From assembly GCA_963575745.1 (NCBI GenBank), contig CAUYUJ010018719.1, forward strand, positions 84,569-148,568: a stretch of 64,000 bases of DNA, read 5' to 3'. The position numbers and the translations under genes are program-made. Origin of the DNA: Prorocentrum cordatum (lineage: Eukaryota > Sar > Dinophyceae > Prorocentrales > Prorocentraceae). Within the stretch, counting starts at the first letter, position 1, and each line of letters begins with the position of its first letter. Below, in pieces: positions 23,160 through 34,374 of the stretch. The notes under the pieces are model-generated. The model saw only the letters and a list, made by a program, of their open reading frames with translations. It did not search any database and was not told the origin of the DNA.

Positions 23160-23780
23160 AGGGCAGGATGCCTCGCCGCAGCCAGGGCCTCCCCCCGTCC
23201 CCGCTCTCGCTTCCTCCCTGCTCCGGTCGCCGCCCACGTCCGTCCCGCGGCACCCGAGCTGGCCCGTGCGAGCAGCAGACCTTCGGGGCGTCCTGTGCTC
23301 AGAGCGGGCGCCTTGAGGTGCACGAGGCGCCTGGCCGTAGGCGCTCTCCCGCGCGACGCCGCGGGTTGCGCCGTCCTCGGGGGCCGCGCAGGCCGCAGGC
23401 GCCGGCGCCCGAGGCTTGTGAGCGGCAGGCCGGAGCCAGGGGCCCAGGCTTAGGTCGGGCATGTCCTCCTGCATGCGGGTTTGGACGGGAAAATGGAAGG
23501 TAGTCCCGACATCTTCGAGCATAGTCGAAAAATGATCGAAACATCGCCCCCAGACTCTTTTTCGATACTCTGTGAGTCTTCCTCCTGTAGAAGAGAGGCA
23601 TGCCCGACTTCAGCCCAGGTCTGGATCCGAGCTCACGTCACGGTGGCCAGCGCTCACGGGGGGTCGGGCCCCTTCCCCTCCCGCTGGCCCTGGCTTGGGC
23701 GCCGCGCGCCCCCGATTCCCCCTTCCCGCCCTCCGCTGACCCGGCAAATTTGCCACCACCACCGCCACATGTAGGACGGG
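23160..23780. other. GC-rich segment with frames open on both strands
   Basis: Several overlapping frames of 90-170 codons exist here, for example minus 23,299-23,601 and plus 23,481-23,774. None has a domain I recognise. GC-rich DNA keeps many frames open, so I do not call a gene. Confidence 0.3.
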
Positions 23781-23792
23781 GACGAGGAGGGC

Positions 23793-23925
23793 CTCTTCCT
23801 CCTCCTCCTCCTCCTCCTCCTTTTCCCTCTCCTCCTTCCCTCCTCCTCCTCCTCCTCCTCCTCCTCCTCCTCCTCCTCCTCCTCCTCCTCCTCCCTCTTC
23901 CCCCCCCACCCTCCTCCCTCTCCTA
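23793..23925 (+). repeat. (CTC)n array
   Basis: This is a CTC triplet run with CCCTCTCC interruptions. Confidence 0.95.
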
Positions 23926-24418
23926 ATTCGTGGCCGCCTTGGGTTCTCGACAGGGCCCTGGCTGACCCAGGTTTGCGCTGACCCGGGGTAGTATGTTCCC
24001 AACCAGAGCGTGCAGGCGCACTGGCAGCGGAAGCGTGCAGTCATACCAGGGCCAGAGTGCACCGTTCTCTCCAGGTCGCCTGCAGGGGCGCGGAGGCAAC
24101 GGTGCTTCGAACCTCGCAGTCTGGACAGAAGAGTGGTTCTTGTCCACGGGCGGCGCGAGAGCGTGGAGATAATGGTGGTCCGCGCCTCGCGCTGCGCGAG
24201 GCGCGAAGCCGGGTGCCAGATGATTTAGTTTATCCTGTGGGTCATCCAGGGTGATTTGTTCTCTAGCGTGCAGCTTCTCCTTTCGAGAGGGAAGCGGTAC
24301 CTTCGGCTGGACGGGCTTTATCGTGTACGCGAGGCCGGCATGACTTCGATGAGTGGGTGTCCGTTTCATTTATTTATGTCCTCATCATCGTCATGATCCA
24401 CCTCCCCGTCCTCATGCC

Positions 24419-24712
24419 TTACCCTCCCTGTTGAACTGGCACATTTTGCGATCGAGCTTCGATACCATCAGCTGGGCTCACGCCAGACGTGGTGGTGGTG
24501 TCAGGGCGAGCGTTCTGGACTGCTAGCCGCGCTTTTCGGACTTCGGCCGCCCTTCGCCCGCGGACATGTGGACAAAGCTCACTGATTCGAAGAATCGTCG
24601 ATCGCTTTGGGGCGTAACTCCAGTCAAGGTACCGGATGATAAGGAATTGTGTCTTTTGGTTTATGATGGGGTCGAGCGGGTCGTTGGCCTTGCCCTTCTT
24701 TGTCTTCGCCAT
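24419..24712 (-). CDS. Short hypothetical protein, 97 codons
   Basis: An ATG at 24,712 opens 97 codons. The peptide starts with a basic segment (AKTKKGKAND), continues with a hydrophobic and aromatic stretch (FLIIRYLDWSY) and ends polar. It lies in unique sequence, between a CTC tract and a minisatellite, and is not a repeat translation. The frame is also open upstream to 24,862. Nothing identifies a family, and it could be one exon or a relic. Confidence 0.3.
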   Translation of the reverse strand: MAKTKKGKANDPLDPIINQKTQFLIIRYLDWSYAPKRSTILRISELCPHVRGRRAAEVRKARLAVQNARPDTTTTSGVSPADGIEARSQNVPVQQGG

Positions 24713-24889
24713 TGCATGAGGTTTGTAATTCTTGACGCTCCGTGTATCATCACCACTACATCCAGACACGATCACCAGGCGAGTTGCCTTGATCAGGAAA
24801 GTGTAGGAGCATGAGTGAGACCAGGAGGGGTAGGTCGCCGAATCGACGTCTAGTATAATCAACCATAAAGGCCTTCGCAGATGTTTCGA

Positions 24890-25180
24890 TGTGGGATCCT
24901 CTTGGAGAATTCTTTCGGGCCATCTTGGGGCACTCTAGGGTCCATTTTGCAGGCCTTTGGGGCACTCTTGAGGTCCTCTCGTGGGCCTCAGGGGCTCTCT
25001 TTGGGCCGTCTTGTTGGATATCCACAACTAATGGCGGTGGTTTCAATTAGCGTTGCCTCTCTCGAGTTTGACATGTCGCCTCTTGGGTCCCTCTTGGGGC
25101 GCAGTTCTGGCGCTCTGGGGATCTTTCGGGGGCCATCTTGGGGTCCCTCTGGCCCCTCTTGGGCGATCTTGGAGCCATGA
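24890..25180 (+). repeat. G-rich 11-12-bp minisatellite, block 2
   Basis: Loose tandem units of the type CTTGGGGCACTC, CTTTGGGCCGTC and CTTGGGGTCCCT. Between sub-blocks lies a spacer, TAATGGCGGTGGTTTCAATT, like those in the other blocks. Confidence 0.75.
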
Positions 25181-25424
25181 TGAAGACTCAGAAGTCCGCT
25201 GGAAGCGAAACGGCGAGACTTCGCCGCGAGACGTCCAAACTCATTGAGAAGCCATGCTCTTTTTACCTAACAGCGAAGACTGATAGGTTTCTAGTGGTCT
25301 AAAAAGAGCTCACAGATCACTCCACAGGGGGGTCCGGGCAGGTGTTGGGAGTTGCCGGGCGGGCCTGTGCCGAGCTCGTTTTTCACCAACAGTCACACAC
25401 TTCGTCCCAGGCATTCTTGCAACT

Positions 25425-25690
25425 GTAGGCCACTTCGTGTTCCCAGAACTCCATTCCCGGGCCACATTTTGGATGCCCGGAGCCAACTGTAGGCCACTTC
25501 GTGCTCTTCGATTTCCCAGAACTCCATTCCCGGGCCACATTTTGGATGCCCGGAGCCAACTGTAGGCCACTTCGTGGTCTTCGAGTTCCCAGAACTCCAT
25601 TCCCGGGCCACATTTTGAATGCCCGGAGCCAACTGTAGGCCACTTCGTGGTCTTCGACTTCCCAGAACTCCATTCCCGGGCCACATTTTG
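25425..25690 (+). repeat. 71-bp tandem array, four units
   Basis: The phrase CCAGAACTCCATTCCCGGGC recurs near 25,444, 25,515, 25,586 and 25,660, with CACATTTTG(G/A)ATGCCCGGAG and CCAACTGTAGGCCACTTCGT between. Confidence 0.95.
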
Positions 25691-25691
25691 A

Positions 25692-26030
25692 ATGCTGAGG
25701 CAGGCTGATGCTGAGGCTGAGGCAGGCTGAGGATGAGGCAGGCTGAGGCTGAGGCCGAGGCTGAAGGCAGACTGAGGCTGAGGCTGAAGCAGGCTGAGGC
25801 TGAGGCTGAGGCAGGCTGAGGCTGAGGCTGAGGCAGGCTGATGCTGAGGCAGGCTGAGGCTGAGGCTGAGGCTGATGCAGGCTGAGGCTGAGGCAGGCTG
25901 AGGCTGAGGCCGAGGCTGAAGGCAGACTGAGGCTGAGGCTGAAGCAGGCTGAGGCTGAGGCTGAGGCAGGCTGAGGCTGAGGCAGGCTGAGGCTGAGGCT
26001 GAGGCAGGCTGAGGCTGAGGCTGTGACTGT
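25692..26030 (+). repeat. (GAGGCT)n hexanucleotide array
   Basis: Runs of GAGGCT are broken by GAGGCAGGCT at semi-regular spacing, and a segment of about 150 bases is itself duplicated (GCCGAGGCTGAAGGCAGACT near 25,757 and 25,908). It passes into TGCGACTGT-type repeats by 26,080. Confidence 0.95.
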
Positions 26031-26379
26031 GACTGCCGTTGCCACTGCGACTGTCATCGCGAATGCGACTACGACTGCGAGAACAGCAGAATTCTACAAC
26101 TGGATTCTCATCTGAATCTTAAGGGGAATGCTTCCAGATATGCTCCTACACATCGCTGTTAGGTTGCTTTGCCGGGATAATTTTGAGAGGTTCAAGCAGC
26201 AACAATTCCAACATCACCACCTGTACTTCCCGCCACGGCCCCTGAAAAGGCTCCCCAGGCGGCAACCAGTCCCAGCGGAGCTTTGAGGAGGCCCCCGGAG
26301 GGCCCACACAGAGCTCAAACAGAGCCCCAGAAGCATCCCAAGCTCTCCGCGTTTGGGCAGGGGCGGTCACCGCGTCAGA

Positions 26380-27205
26380 GTGCTGGCCGCATCTTGAGGT
26401 CCTCTTGGGGCCGACTTGGGGGTCTCTTGGGCCGTTCTGGGGCCATCTTGGAGGCCTCTTGGGCGATCTTGGGGCGATCTTTGGGAGCTCGGCAAAATCC
26501 TAATTCACCTAATGCAAATCAATGATTTTGGCCTCTTCGGGTCCTCCTGCTGGAGGGCTTCTTGGAGGCTCTGTGAGCCGTTTTTGAGGCCTCTTGGGGA
26601 CCTCTTGGACCGTCTTGGGCCGTCTTGGTGGCTTCTTGGGCGAACTTGCATGCATCTCGGACTCGCTTGGACCGTCTTAGAGGCCATCTTGGACCATCTT
26701 GGACGAACTTGGAGGCCATCTTGAGGCCTCTAGGGGGCCTCGTGGGCTCTCTTGGTGGCCTCTTGGGGCCTCCTGGGGGCCTCTTGGAGCGGAAAGCTCG
26801 AATGGTCGGTTCGTGTTCGCCCTCTTGGGGCCCTCTTGGGGCCCTCATGGGCGATCTTGGGCGCTCATGGGTCGTTTTGGGGCCCTTTTGGACCGTCTTG
26901 GGGCCCTCTTGGGGGCCTCTTGGGTGGCTCTTGGGCCGTCTCGGGGCGGTCTTGGGGGCCTCTGGGGCCATCTTGGGGCGTCGGACGCCCGAACACGCGA
27001 GACCACGAGAAACACAGGGAGAACACATGGAACATTTGTGATTTTTGCCTCTTAAGGCCCTCTATGGGGACCTCTTGGAGCGCTCTTGGGGCTTCTTTGG
27101 GGTTTCTCTAGGGCCGTCTTGGGGCCATCTTGGGCGTCTTGGAGCGCTCTTGGGCTGTCTTGGAGGCCTCCTATGCGTTTCTTGGGGCTCTCCGGGCCAG
27201 TCATG
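26380..27205 (+). repeat. G-rich 11-12-bp minisatellite, block 3
   Basis: About 800 bases of CTTGGGGGCCTC, CTTGGACCGTC and CTTGGGGCCATC units. Spacers carry AATGATTTTGGCCTCTTC (26,521) and GTGATTTTTGCCTCTTAAGG (27,036). Frames open on either strand are repeat translation. Confidence 0.9.
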
Positions 27206-27409
27206 TGGCCTTATGGCCTCTGGAAGGTCCACGCGACCGAGCCCAAGAACGCGCGAGAGAGCGAGGCAACGCCAGGAATAGTTGAGAATTTTGGGCCCGA
27301 GCCTCCAGAACACTGTAATCCCCCAGTCCTGAGTCCAGAGAAGAGGGAACCCTTGAGGACCTGAGGACACTCCACTTCGTGCCTCGGGGCACGGTAGCAT
27401 ATATACACA

Positions 27410-27411
27410 TT

Positions 27412-27452
<41 letters not shown>
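27410..27452. repeat. (CA)n(TA)n microsatellite
   Basis: CACACA runs directly into TATATA and is followed at once by dispersed repeat E. Confidence 0.95.
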
Positions 27453-27505
27453 GGGCGCTCGGGCATCACCGCCCCCCTGAAAATCCGCAAGCTCATGGCA
27501 ACGAT
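27452..27505 (+). repeat. Dispersed repeat E, copy 1
   Basis: CTCGGGCATCACCGCCCCCC, then TGAAAATCCGCAAGCTCAT, matches the reverse complement of 37,985-38,032. Both copies lie against a (TA)n tract on the same side. Confidence 0.65.
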
Positions 27506-27609
27506 GCGTCGGGCGCATCTTTCATGTCTCCTAACCGTGATCGCAGAGTGCCTCATCATGAACGACAGCGTAAACAATTTCAAGGGGTTCAGTAATAAGG
27601 AGTCCTTAT

Positions 27610-29565
27610 GTGTAGAATTTCATGAGAAACCCTTCTGTTGAGGATTTCAAGAGGAATCTTCTGAGGATTTCAATAACAACCCTGCTGTGGAGGACTCCAA
27701 TAGGAATCCCTTTGTGGAGGAGTTCAACAGGATTCCGTCTGTAAAGGAGTTCAATAGGAATCTTTCTGCTGAAGCTTCAAGTAGGAATTCTGCTGTGGAG
27801 GGTTTCAGTCTGACTCCTCCTGTAGAGGGTTTCAATAATCATCGTTCCGTAGAGGCTATCAATAGGAATCTTGGTGTGGAGGGTTTCAATCGACCCTTCC
27901 GTTGATGATTTCAATAGAACTCCTTCTGCGGAGGGTTTCAACTCCTGTGGAGGATTTCAATAGAAGTCCTGCTGTTGAGGATTTCAGAATGAGTCCTTTG
28001 TGGAGGATTTCAATAGGAATTCTTCTGTGGAGGAGTTCAATATAGTCCTTATGTTAAGGATTTACACCGGATTCCTTTCGTAAAGAATTTCAAGAGTAAT
28101 CTTTTTGTAAAGGATTTGAGTGGGATTTCGGCTGTGGAGGGTTTTAGTAGGACTCCTTCTGTAGAGGGTTTCAATCGGAATCTTTCTGTAGAGGCTATCA
28201 ATAGGAATCCTTATGTCGGGGATTTCAATAGAAATCGTTTTGTGGAGAAGTTCAATCGGAATCCTTTTGTGGAGGAGTTCAATCGGATTCCGTCTGTAAA
28301 GGATTTCAATAAGTGTCTTTCTGTTGAAGCTTCAAGTAGGAATCATGCTGTGGAGGGTTTCAGTAAGACTCTTTTTGTAGAGGGTTTCGATCTGAATTAT
28401 TCTGTAGAGGCTATCAATGTGAATCCTGGTGTGGGTGGTTTCAATTAGAACCCAAAAAGGGTTTCAATCTGAACCCTTCAGTAGCGGATATCAATGAAAA
28501 TCCCGCGGTGGAGGGTTTTAACTATTGTGGAGGATTGCAATAGGAATCCTGCTGTTGAGGATTCTCAAGGGATTCCCTTTGTGGAGGATTTCTATAGGAA
28601 TCCTTCTGTGGTGGAGTTCAATCGAATCCTCATGTACAGGATTTCAATCGGTTTCCTGATGTAAAGGATTTCAGCAGGAATCCTTCTGTAGAGGCTTCCA
28701 ATAGGAATCCTTCTGTGGAGGGTTTCAGTCTGACTCCTTCTGTAGAGGGTTTCAATCGGAATCCTTCTGTAGAGGTTATCAATGGGAATCTTGCCGTGGA
28801 GGGCTTCAATCGGAACGAACCTTCTGTCGAGGATTGCAGTAGAAGTCCTCCGGCAGAGGGCTTCATCTCTTGTTGAGGATTTCAGTAGAAATCCTGCTGT
28901 TAAGGATTCCAATGGAAATCCTTCTGTGGAGGATTTCAGTCTGACTCCAGCTGTAGAGGATTTCAATAGGAATCCTTCAGTAGAGGCTATCAATGGTAAT
29001 CTTGCTGTGGAGGGTTTCGATAGGAACCCTTCTGTATAGGATTGCATTATGAACCCTTTTGTAGCGGATATCAATAGAAATCCTGCGGTGGAAGGTTTCA
29101 ACTACTGTGGAGGAGTTCAGCGGAAATCCTGCTGTTGAGGATTCTAATATGAATCCTTTTGTCGGGGATTTCAGTAGAAATCCTTTTTGAGGAAAAGTTC
29201 AATAGGAATCCTTCTGTGGAGGAGTTCAATCAGATGCCGTCTGTAAAGGAATTCAATCAGAGTCTTTCTGTGGATGCTACAAGTAGGAGTCCGACTGTGG
29301 AGGGTTTCAGTAGAACTCTTTCTGTAGAGGGTTTCACGATGAATCCTTCTGTACAGACTATCCATAGGAATCCTGCTCTGGAGGGTTTCAATCGGAAACC
29401 TTGTGTAGAGGATTCCAATAGGAACCCTTCTGTCGCGGATGGCAATAGAAATCCTGCTGTGGAGGGTTTCAGCTCCTGTGGAGGAGTTCAATGGACATCC
29501 TGCTTTGGAGGATTCTAACAGGAATCTTTCTGTGGAGGATGTCACTAGGAATCCTTCTGTGAAGG
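27610..29565 (+). repeat. 30-bp tandem array, about 65 units
   Basis: The unit is roughly GTGGAGGATTTCAATAGGAA followed by TCCTTCTGTA. Ten codons per unit give a decapeptide V-E-G-F-N-R-N-P-S-V in one frame, but indels break the frame every few hundred bases and the opposite strand is equally open. It is satellite DNA, perhaps derived from coding repeats. The array resumes at 30,930 after an interruption. Confidence 0.92.
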
Positions 29566-29779
29566 AATTCTTCACGCTTCGCGTATCCCCAGCAACTCTT
29601 GCGAAGCATGGCGATAGTCGTGTTTTTCAGGCGTGTTTCCGCCTGCCCCCGCATGTCTCCCCTGTTCCTCCTTCCTCCCGCCTCCTTGTACATCCTCCTT
29701 GTGGTGGGAGCGGGAGAAGGACGAGGCGGAGGAGGAGGGAGAGAAAGCGCTCCTCGTGGTTTGAGTCGTTTGGGGTTTC

Positions 29780-30180
29780 TCGTCCTGGTGTGAGTCGTTC
29801 GGGCCCTTCTTCCTGGTGTGAGTCGTTCGGGCTCTTCGTGGTGTGAGTCGTTCGGGCTCTTCGTCCTGGTGTGAGTCGTTCGGGCTTCTCGTGGTGTGAG
29901 TTGTTCGGGCCCCTCGTCCTGGTGTGAGTCGTTCGGGCCCCTCCTCCTGGTGTGACTCGTTCGGGCTCCTCGTGGTGTGAGTCGTTCGGGGCCCTCGTCG
30001 TGGTGTGAGTCGTTCGGGCTCCTCGTGGTGTGAGTCGTTCGGGCGCCTCGTCCTGGTGTGAGTCGTTCGGGCCCCTCCTTCTGGTGTGAGTCGTTCGGGC
30101 TCTTCGTGGTGTGAGTCGTTCGGGCCCCTCGTCCTGGTGTGAGTCGTTCGGGCTCCTCGTGGCGTGAGGCGTTCGGGCAC
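29780..30180 (+). repeat. 24-27-bp tandem array
   Basis: GGTGTGAGTCGTTCGGGC recurs about 16 times with CTCCTCGT, CCCTCGTCCT or TTCTCGT linkers. Confidence 0.92.
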
Positions 30181-30184
30181 CTCG

Positions 30185-30530
30185 TCCCCTTTTTGGGCGT
30201 CTTGGGGGCCTCTTGGCGGCCCCAGGGGCTTCTAGGAGCGTCTTGGGTGCCTTGGGGGAGCCTCTTCGGGCCTCTTGGGAGCCTCTTGGAGGCCGTTTGG
30301 GGCGTCTTGGGGGCCTCTTGGCGGCCCCAGGGGCTTCCAGGAGCGTCTTGGGTGCCTCGGGGGAGCCTCTTGGGGCCTCTTGGGGGCCTCTTGGGGGCAT
30401 CTTGGGGGCCTCTTGGAGGCCTCTTGGGGGCCTCCTGGGGGCCTCTTGGGGCCATCTTGGGGCCTCTTGGTGCCTCCTGGGCGCTTCTTGGGGCCATCTT
30501 GGAGGGAATGGATCTAAGAAGAGGGGAGCT
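30185..30530 (+). repeat. G-rich 11-12-bp minisatellite, block 4
   Basis: CTTGGGGGCCTC units, with a duplicated sub-block starting GGCGTCTTGGGGGCCTCTTG near 30,197 and 30,301. Confidence 0.9.
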
Positions 30531-30925
30531 TTAATGAGCGCTGCCCCCCTCATAAGAGCAAAAGGAGGCCAAAACCTTCGTAAAATCAAGGATTTTGCCT
30601 TGAAAGAAGAGGGGAGCTTTAAGGAGCGCTGCCCCCCATCAGAAGGCCAAAATGGGGCCAAAACCGTAGTAAAACCAATGATTTTGGCTTCAAAGAAGAG
30701 GAGAGGGTTTTTTCTTCCTCCCCCCGTCGGGGCCAGAATCCTCGTGAGGGGTGTCGTTTTTTAGCCCTCCCAGGAGTCGAAAAGGACTCCCCTGACCACC
30801 CGCGGTGGGACCTCTCCAGGCCCAGGGGAGGGGGTAGGGGGAGGGGTAAACCCCTCCCCGAAGGGGAAGAAGGAGGGTTGAGAACAGAGCGGGCTCTCCA
30901 AACCACTCACGCCCAAAGGGCTGGT
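30530..30925 (+). repeat. Spacer module of the G-rich minisatellite, with a palindrome
   Basis: A unit beginning AGAAGAGGGGAGCTTTAA is present twice (30,517 and 30,608). A long G-rich stretch follows, containing a 22-bp palindrome at 30,838-30,859 (GGGGAGGGGT, AA, ACCCCTCCCC). Parts match 42,415-42,470, 43,075-43,130 and 43,925-43,960, so this is a dispersed module. Confidence 0.65.
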
Positions 30926-30929
30926 GGGA

Positions 30930-31140
30930 TTCAATAGGAATCCTTTGTGGAGGAGTTCAATAGGAATCCTTATGTAAAGGAGTTCAGTCGGACTCCTTAT
31001 GTAGAGGATGTCAGTCGTAATCCTTCTGTAGAGAGTTTCAATCGGAATCCTGCTGTTGGTGACTTCAAGAGGAATCGTTATGTAGAGGATTTCAGTAGGA
31101 AATCGTTGTGTCGAGGATGGAATATTCCAATCGGAATCCT
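30930..31140 (+). repeat. 30-bp tandem array, continuation
   Basis: About seven units of the same 30-bp repeat as 27,610-29,565, in the same orientation. Confidence 0.9.
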
Positions 31141-31144
31141 ATGG

Positions 31145-31495
31145 TAAGATATTTTGATGGGGTTCAGCCCTTGCAATCTTCCTTTCCAAGAGGCTGAACC
31201 CCCCCCCGGCACCACCTCCACCTCCGCTTCCACCTCCTGCCTCGTCTCCGCCGCCGCCCTCGCGGCGTCCCCTGCCGCCCCCTCCTGCTCCTCCCCTCCC
31301 GCCGTTCGCTCCCAAGGGGGAGGGAGGGAGGAACCGAAAAACGAGAAGCACACAAGGAACAACCAGCAAATCCAACAAACGTCACTAAGCCCAGAGCTGG
31401 AAAACCAACAAAACACAGGAAGTAGCAACAAACACAACAAACAAAACAAATGACTTTGTCCACCGCCCACCACCCACCACCCACCCCCAGAGTAA
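31145..31495. other. Unassigned segment
   Basis: A C-rich, CCTCC- and CCGCC-containing stretch (31,200-31,320) is followed by an A-rich stretch with AACAAACACAACAAAC (31,420-31,450). No gene is supported. Confidence 0.45.
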
Positions 31496-31499
31496 GGAA

Positions 31500-31561
31500 G
31501 TTTTGTTGTTTTGTTGTTGTTGTTGTTTTTGTTGTTGTTGTTGTTGTTGGTGTTGTTGTTT

Positions 31562-31656
<95 letters not shown>

Positions 31657-31692
31657 TTTGTTGTTTTTGTTGTTGTTGCTGTTGTTGTTGAA
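31500..31692 (+). repeat. (GTT)n microsatellite
   Basis: Near-perfect GTT triplets over about 190 bases. The minus strand reads as poly-Gln. Confidence 0.97.
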
Positions 31693-31849
31693 CTCTCATC
31701 TCTGAAGAATAATCATTGATGATCCCCCCCGTCCGGTGCACATTGTTTTGTTCGATTGAAGTGCCCTTCTCGGGGCTCGCACCTTGTTTTTTTTTATAAG
31801 GGAAAGCCTTGAGAGTCAAACTTTGTCGTTGGCCCCCGGTTTACAACAA

Positions 31850-32145
31850 CAACGGCTCCCGCCTGATACTCCCTCGCAATTTATTGAAGAATCGCGCTCT
31901 CGCTTGGGAGGTCCCTGCAATTTACCACCGGATCGCGGCTCCCGCTTGATACTTCCTCACAATTTATTGCAGAATCGCGCTCTCGCTTAGGAGCTCATCG
32001 CAACTTACCACCGAATCGCGGCTCCCGCTTGATAGTTCTTCACAATTTATTGCAGACTCGCGCTCTCGCTTAGGAGCTCATCGCAACTTACCACCGAATC
32101 GCGGCTCCCGCCTGTTACTTCCTTACAATTTACTCAGATGCCGTT
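31850..32145 (+). repeat. 83-bp satellite, 3.5 units
   Basis: AATTTATTG(C/A)AGAATCGCGC starts near 31,878, 31,961 and 32,044, exactly 83 apart. It is followed by TCTCGCTTAGGAGCTCATCG and ACCGAATCGCGGCTCCCGC. Confidence 0.92.
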
Positions 32146-32309
32146 CCTCGACACTCAGCAATCGCGCTCCTGCTAAATATTGCCTGGCGGTTCAAGCAGA
32201 ATTTACGCTTCAACGACCCGCCCGCTCGACCCGCCCGTCTGGGCCTGCCCGCCCGACTAGCCCGTTAGGGACTGCAGTCGCCGCTCGCTGCCCTTCGCCC
32301 GCCTCCGAT

Positions 32310-33095
32310 GCCCCCTATCTGCCCGTACTGGTTCTGCGGTCGCCTTCGCTCGCTGCCCTTCGTGGCCCCGCTGCTGCCCTCAGTGGCCCCGCCGCTGCCC
32401 ATTGTGGCCCCGCATTATATGCCCCTCGTGGCCCCCGCTCGCAGTCGCCCGTCGTGGCCCCATACGCATGCCCGTCGTAGCCCCGCTGTCGCCCTTCGTG
32501 GCCTTCTCGCTGCCCTTCGTGGCCCCGCTGCTGCCCTCAGTGGCCCCGCTGTCGCCCTTTGTGGCCCCATATACGAATGCCCTTCGTGGCCCCCGCTCGT
32601 TCGCGCCCGTCGTGGCCCCATATGCATGCCCTTCGTGGCCCTGCTGTCGCCCTTCGTGGCCCCCTCTCTGCCCTTCGTGGCCCCGTTTCTGCCCTCAGCG
32701 GCTCCGTCGCTGCCCTCTGTGGCCCCGGATTAATTGCCCTTCGTGGCCCCCGCTCGCTCGCGCCCTTCGTGGTCCCATACGCATGCGTTTCGTCGCCCCG
32801 CTGTCGCCATTCGTGGCCCCCTCGCTGCCCTTCGTGGCCCAGTTTCTGCGCTCAGTGGCCCCGCTGTCGCCCTTTCTGGCCCCATATATGTATGCCCTTC
32901 GTGGCCCCCGCTCGTTCGCGCCCGTCGTGGCCCCATATGCATGCCCTTCGTGGCCCTGCTGTCGCTCTTCGGTCCCCTCTCTGCCCTTCGTGGCCCCGTT
33001 TCTGTCCTCAGCGGCTCCGTCGCTGCCCTCTGTGGCCCCCTATACGTATGCCCTTCGGGGCCCCCGCTCATTCGCGCCCGTCGTGGCCCGCGCCA
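32310..33095 (+). repeat. About 24-bp tandem array with a higher-order unit near 310 bp
   Basis: CTGCCCTTCGTGGCCCC recurs throughout. A larger block starting GCTCGTTCGCGCCCGTCGTG occurs near 32,601 and 32,910. Confidence 0.92.
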
Positions 33096-33099
33096 ACAA

Positions 33100-34060
33100 A
33101 GGCTCCCGCCTGCGTTCCCGCACGTTTTCGGAGCCTCTGGAACTGCTCGGTGGTCATCGGGGCCATTCCGAGGCCCCCCTCATGGGAGGCTTTCGGATTT
33201 CGGGTGCCTTCAATCCCCCGCGCTTTGTTTCCGCACCAGTCCCCGCTCGTATCCACCCGCCCCCACTTTTCAACGTTCTTTCCCAGTCTTCTCTACCCTT
33301 TTCCTTTTATCTTCATTTTCATGTCGTTCGTATTCCATTGCTATTCCTCCGTTCTTCGCATTCCGCCCACTCCTCCCCAGGCCATTCCATCCCGCGCCAA
33401 CAATCTGCGCCCTTTCCCGCTCGCATTCCGCATTTCTCCCAAACTATTCCCAGTCCCTCCTCCAGATGCCTCCGTGCGCGCCCCGCTCCTCCGCACCCCT
33501 CCCGGTTCCTCTTCTCCCGCTCCTCCTCCTGAGACCCTACTCTTGTCCACTCCGTCCCAATTTACTCCATATCCTCGCGCTCCTCTCGACGCGGTTGCAG
33601 CTCTCGTTATCCTTCCGCCCCGCTCTCCCAGCATCCCGCTTCTTTTCAGGGTTCCACGAAATCTGTTTCTGGCACCAGTTCGCAACTGTGCGTCTCCTCG
33701 TGGGGGTATTCGCGATATGTTCTTTCAAGGGGGTGGTGCGCGGCGCTGTTTATGGCGCGACCCATGGCGAAACTCATCGTTAACGTGTGTTGGAGTGGCT
33801 GGCGCCAGCCAAAGCGCAAGCTGAATCGCCACTCACAGCGCAAATCATCGTCCTCCCTCCTTCTTGCCCCCCCTTCCTCCGATCCCTTCGCCTTCATTAT
33901 CCCCCGTTATTTATTGCCCTTTGTTTTCAGGGGCTTCACCAACCGCGCGTGGCAGGGGATGAAGATGCCCCCCCAAAAGGGGGTGCGATCGAATGCGAAG
34001 AGGGCGGGTCTCCAGGTTTTGGGCTACGCATATTGAATGGCACGCGAGCAGATAAGGGCG
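33100..34060. other. Unassigned C/T-rich to mixed segment
   Basis: 33,200-33,650 is pyrimidine-rich, and several frames stay open in it through lack of stops. 33,650-34,060 is mixed sequence. I see no domain or RNA gene. Confidence 0.4.
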
Positions 34061-34071
34061 AACCGTCTTAA

Positions 34072-34072
<1 letters not shown>

Positions 34073-34105
<33 letters not shown>

Positions 34106-34137
34106 GCTGTTGCTGTTGTTGTTGTTGTTGTTGTTGC

Positions 34138-34173
<36 letters not shown>

Positions 34174-34210
34174 GGTTGTGGTTGTTGTTGTTGTTGTTGT
34201 TGTTGTTGTG
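34073..34210 (+). repeat. (GTT)n microsatellite
   Basis: GTT triplets with GCT and GTG interruptions. Confidence 0.97.
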
Positions 34211-34374
34211 GAACATTATTCCTTCTAAAGAATTATTATTGTTGGGACCCCTGGTGCGCGACCTCTGCGCCGCGCCTAGGCCGCAGCTACATTTTCATCA
34301 TTTTTTCGCGAAAGCTTCAGAAAAGTGGATGAGCTCCGGATCCGGTTTTTTGTTGACGCTCGTTTTCCCTTGCA

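Noticed and set aside
22998-23522. Arg/Gly/Glu-rich 174-codon minus frame
   Set aside because: Half is translation of a polypyrimidine tract. The rest overlaps equally plausible frames on both strands, so no strand can be chosen.
27687-29518. Decapeptide-repeat protein (V-E-G-F-N-R-N-P-S-V type)
   Set aside because: Frames break every few hundred bases, the opposite strand is just as open, and the array is cut by a 1.36-kb insertion. A coding ancestor remains possible.
30690-30712. AATGATTTTGGCTTCAAAG as another spliced-leader relic
   Set aside because: Only a short ATTTTGGCT..CAA core matches. The same spacer recurs in minisatellite blocks with GGCCTCTT endings, so it belongs to that family.
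27610-31140. CRISPR-like array, because of regular 30-bp repeats
   Set aside because: Units are contiguous with no unique spacers, the sequence is eukaryotic in character and no cas-like gene is present.
31385-31819. Poly-Gln protein on the minus strand
   Set aside because: Its core is the (GTT)n microsatellite, and the flanks show no recognisable coding sequence.
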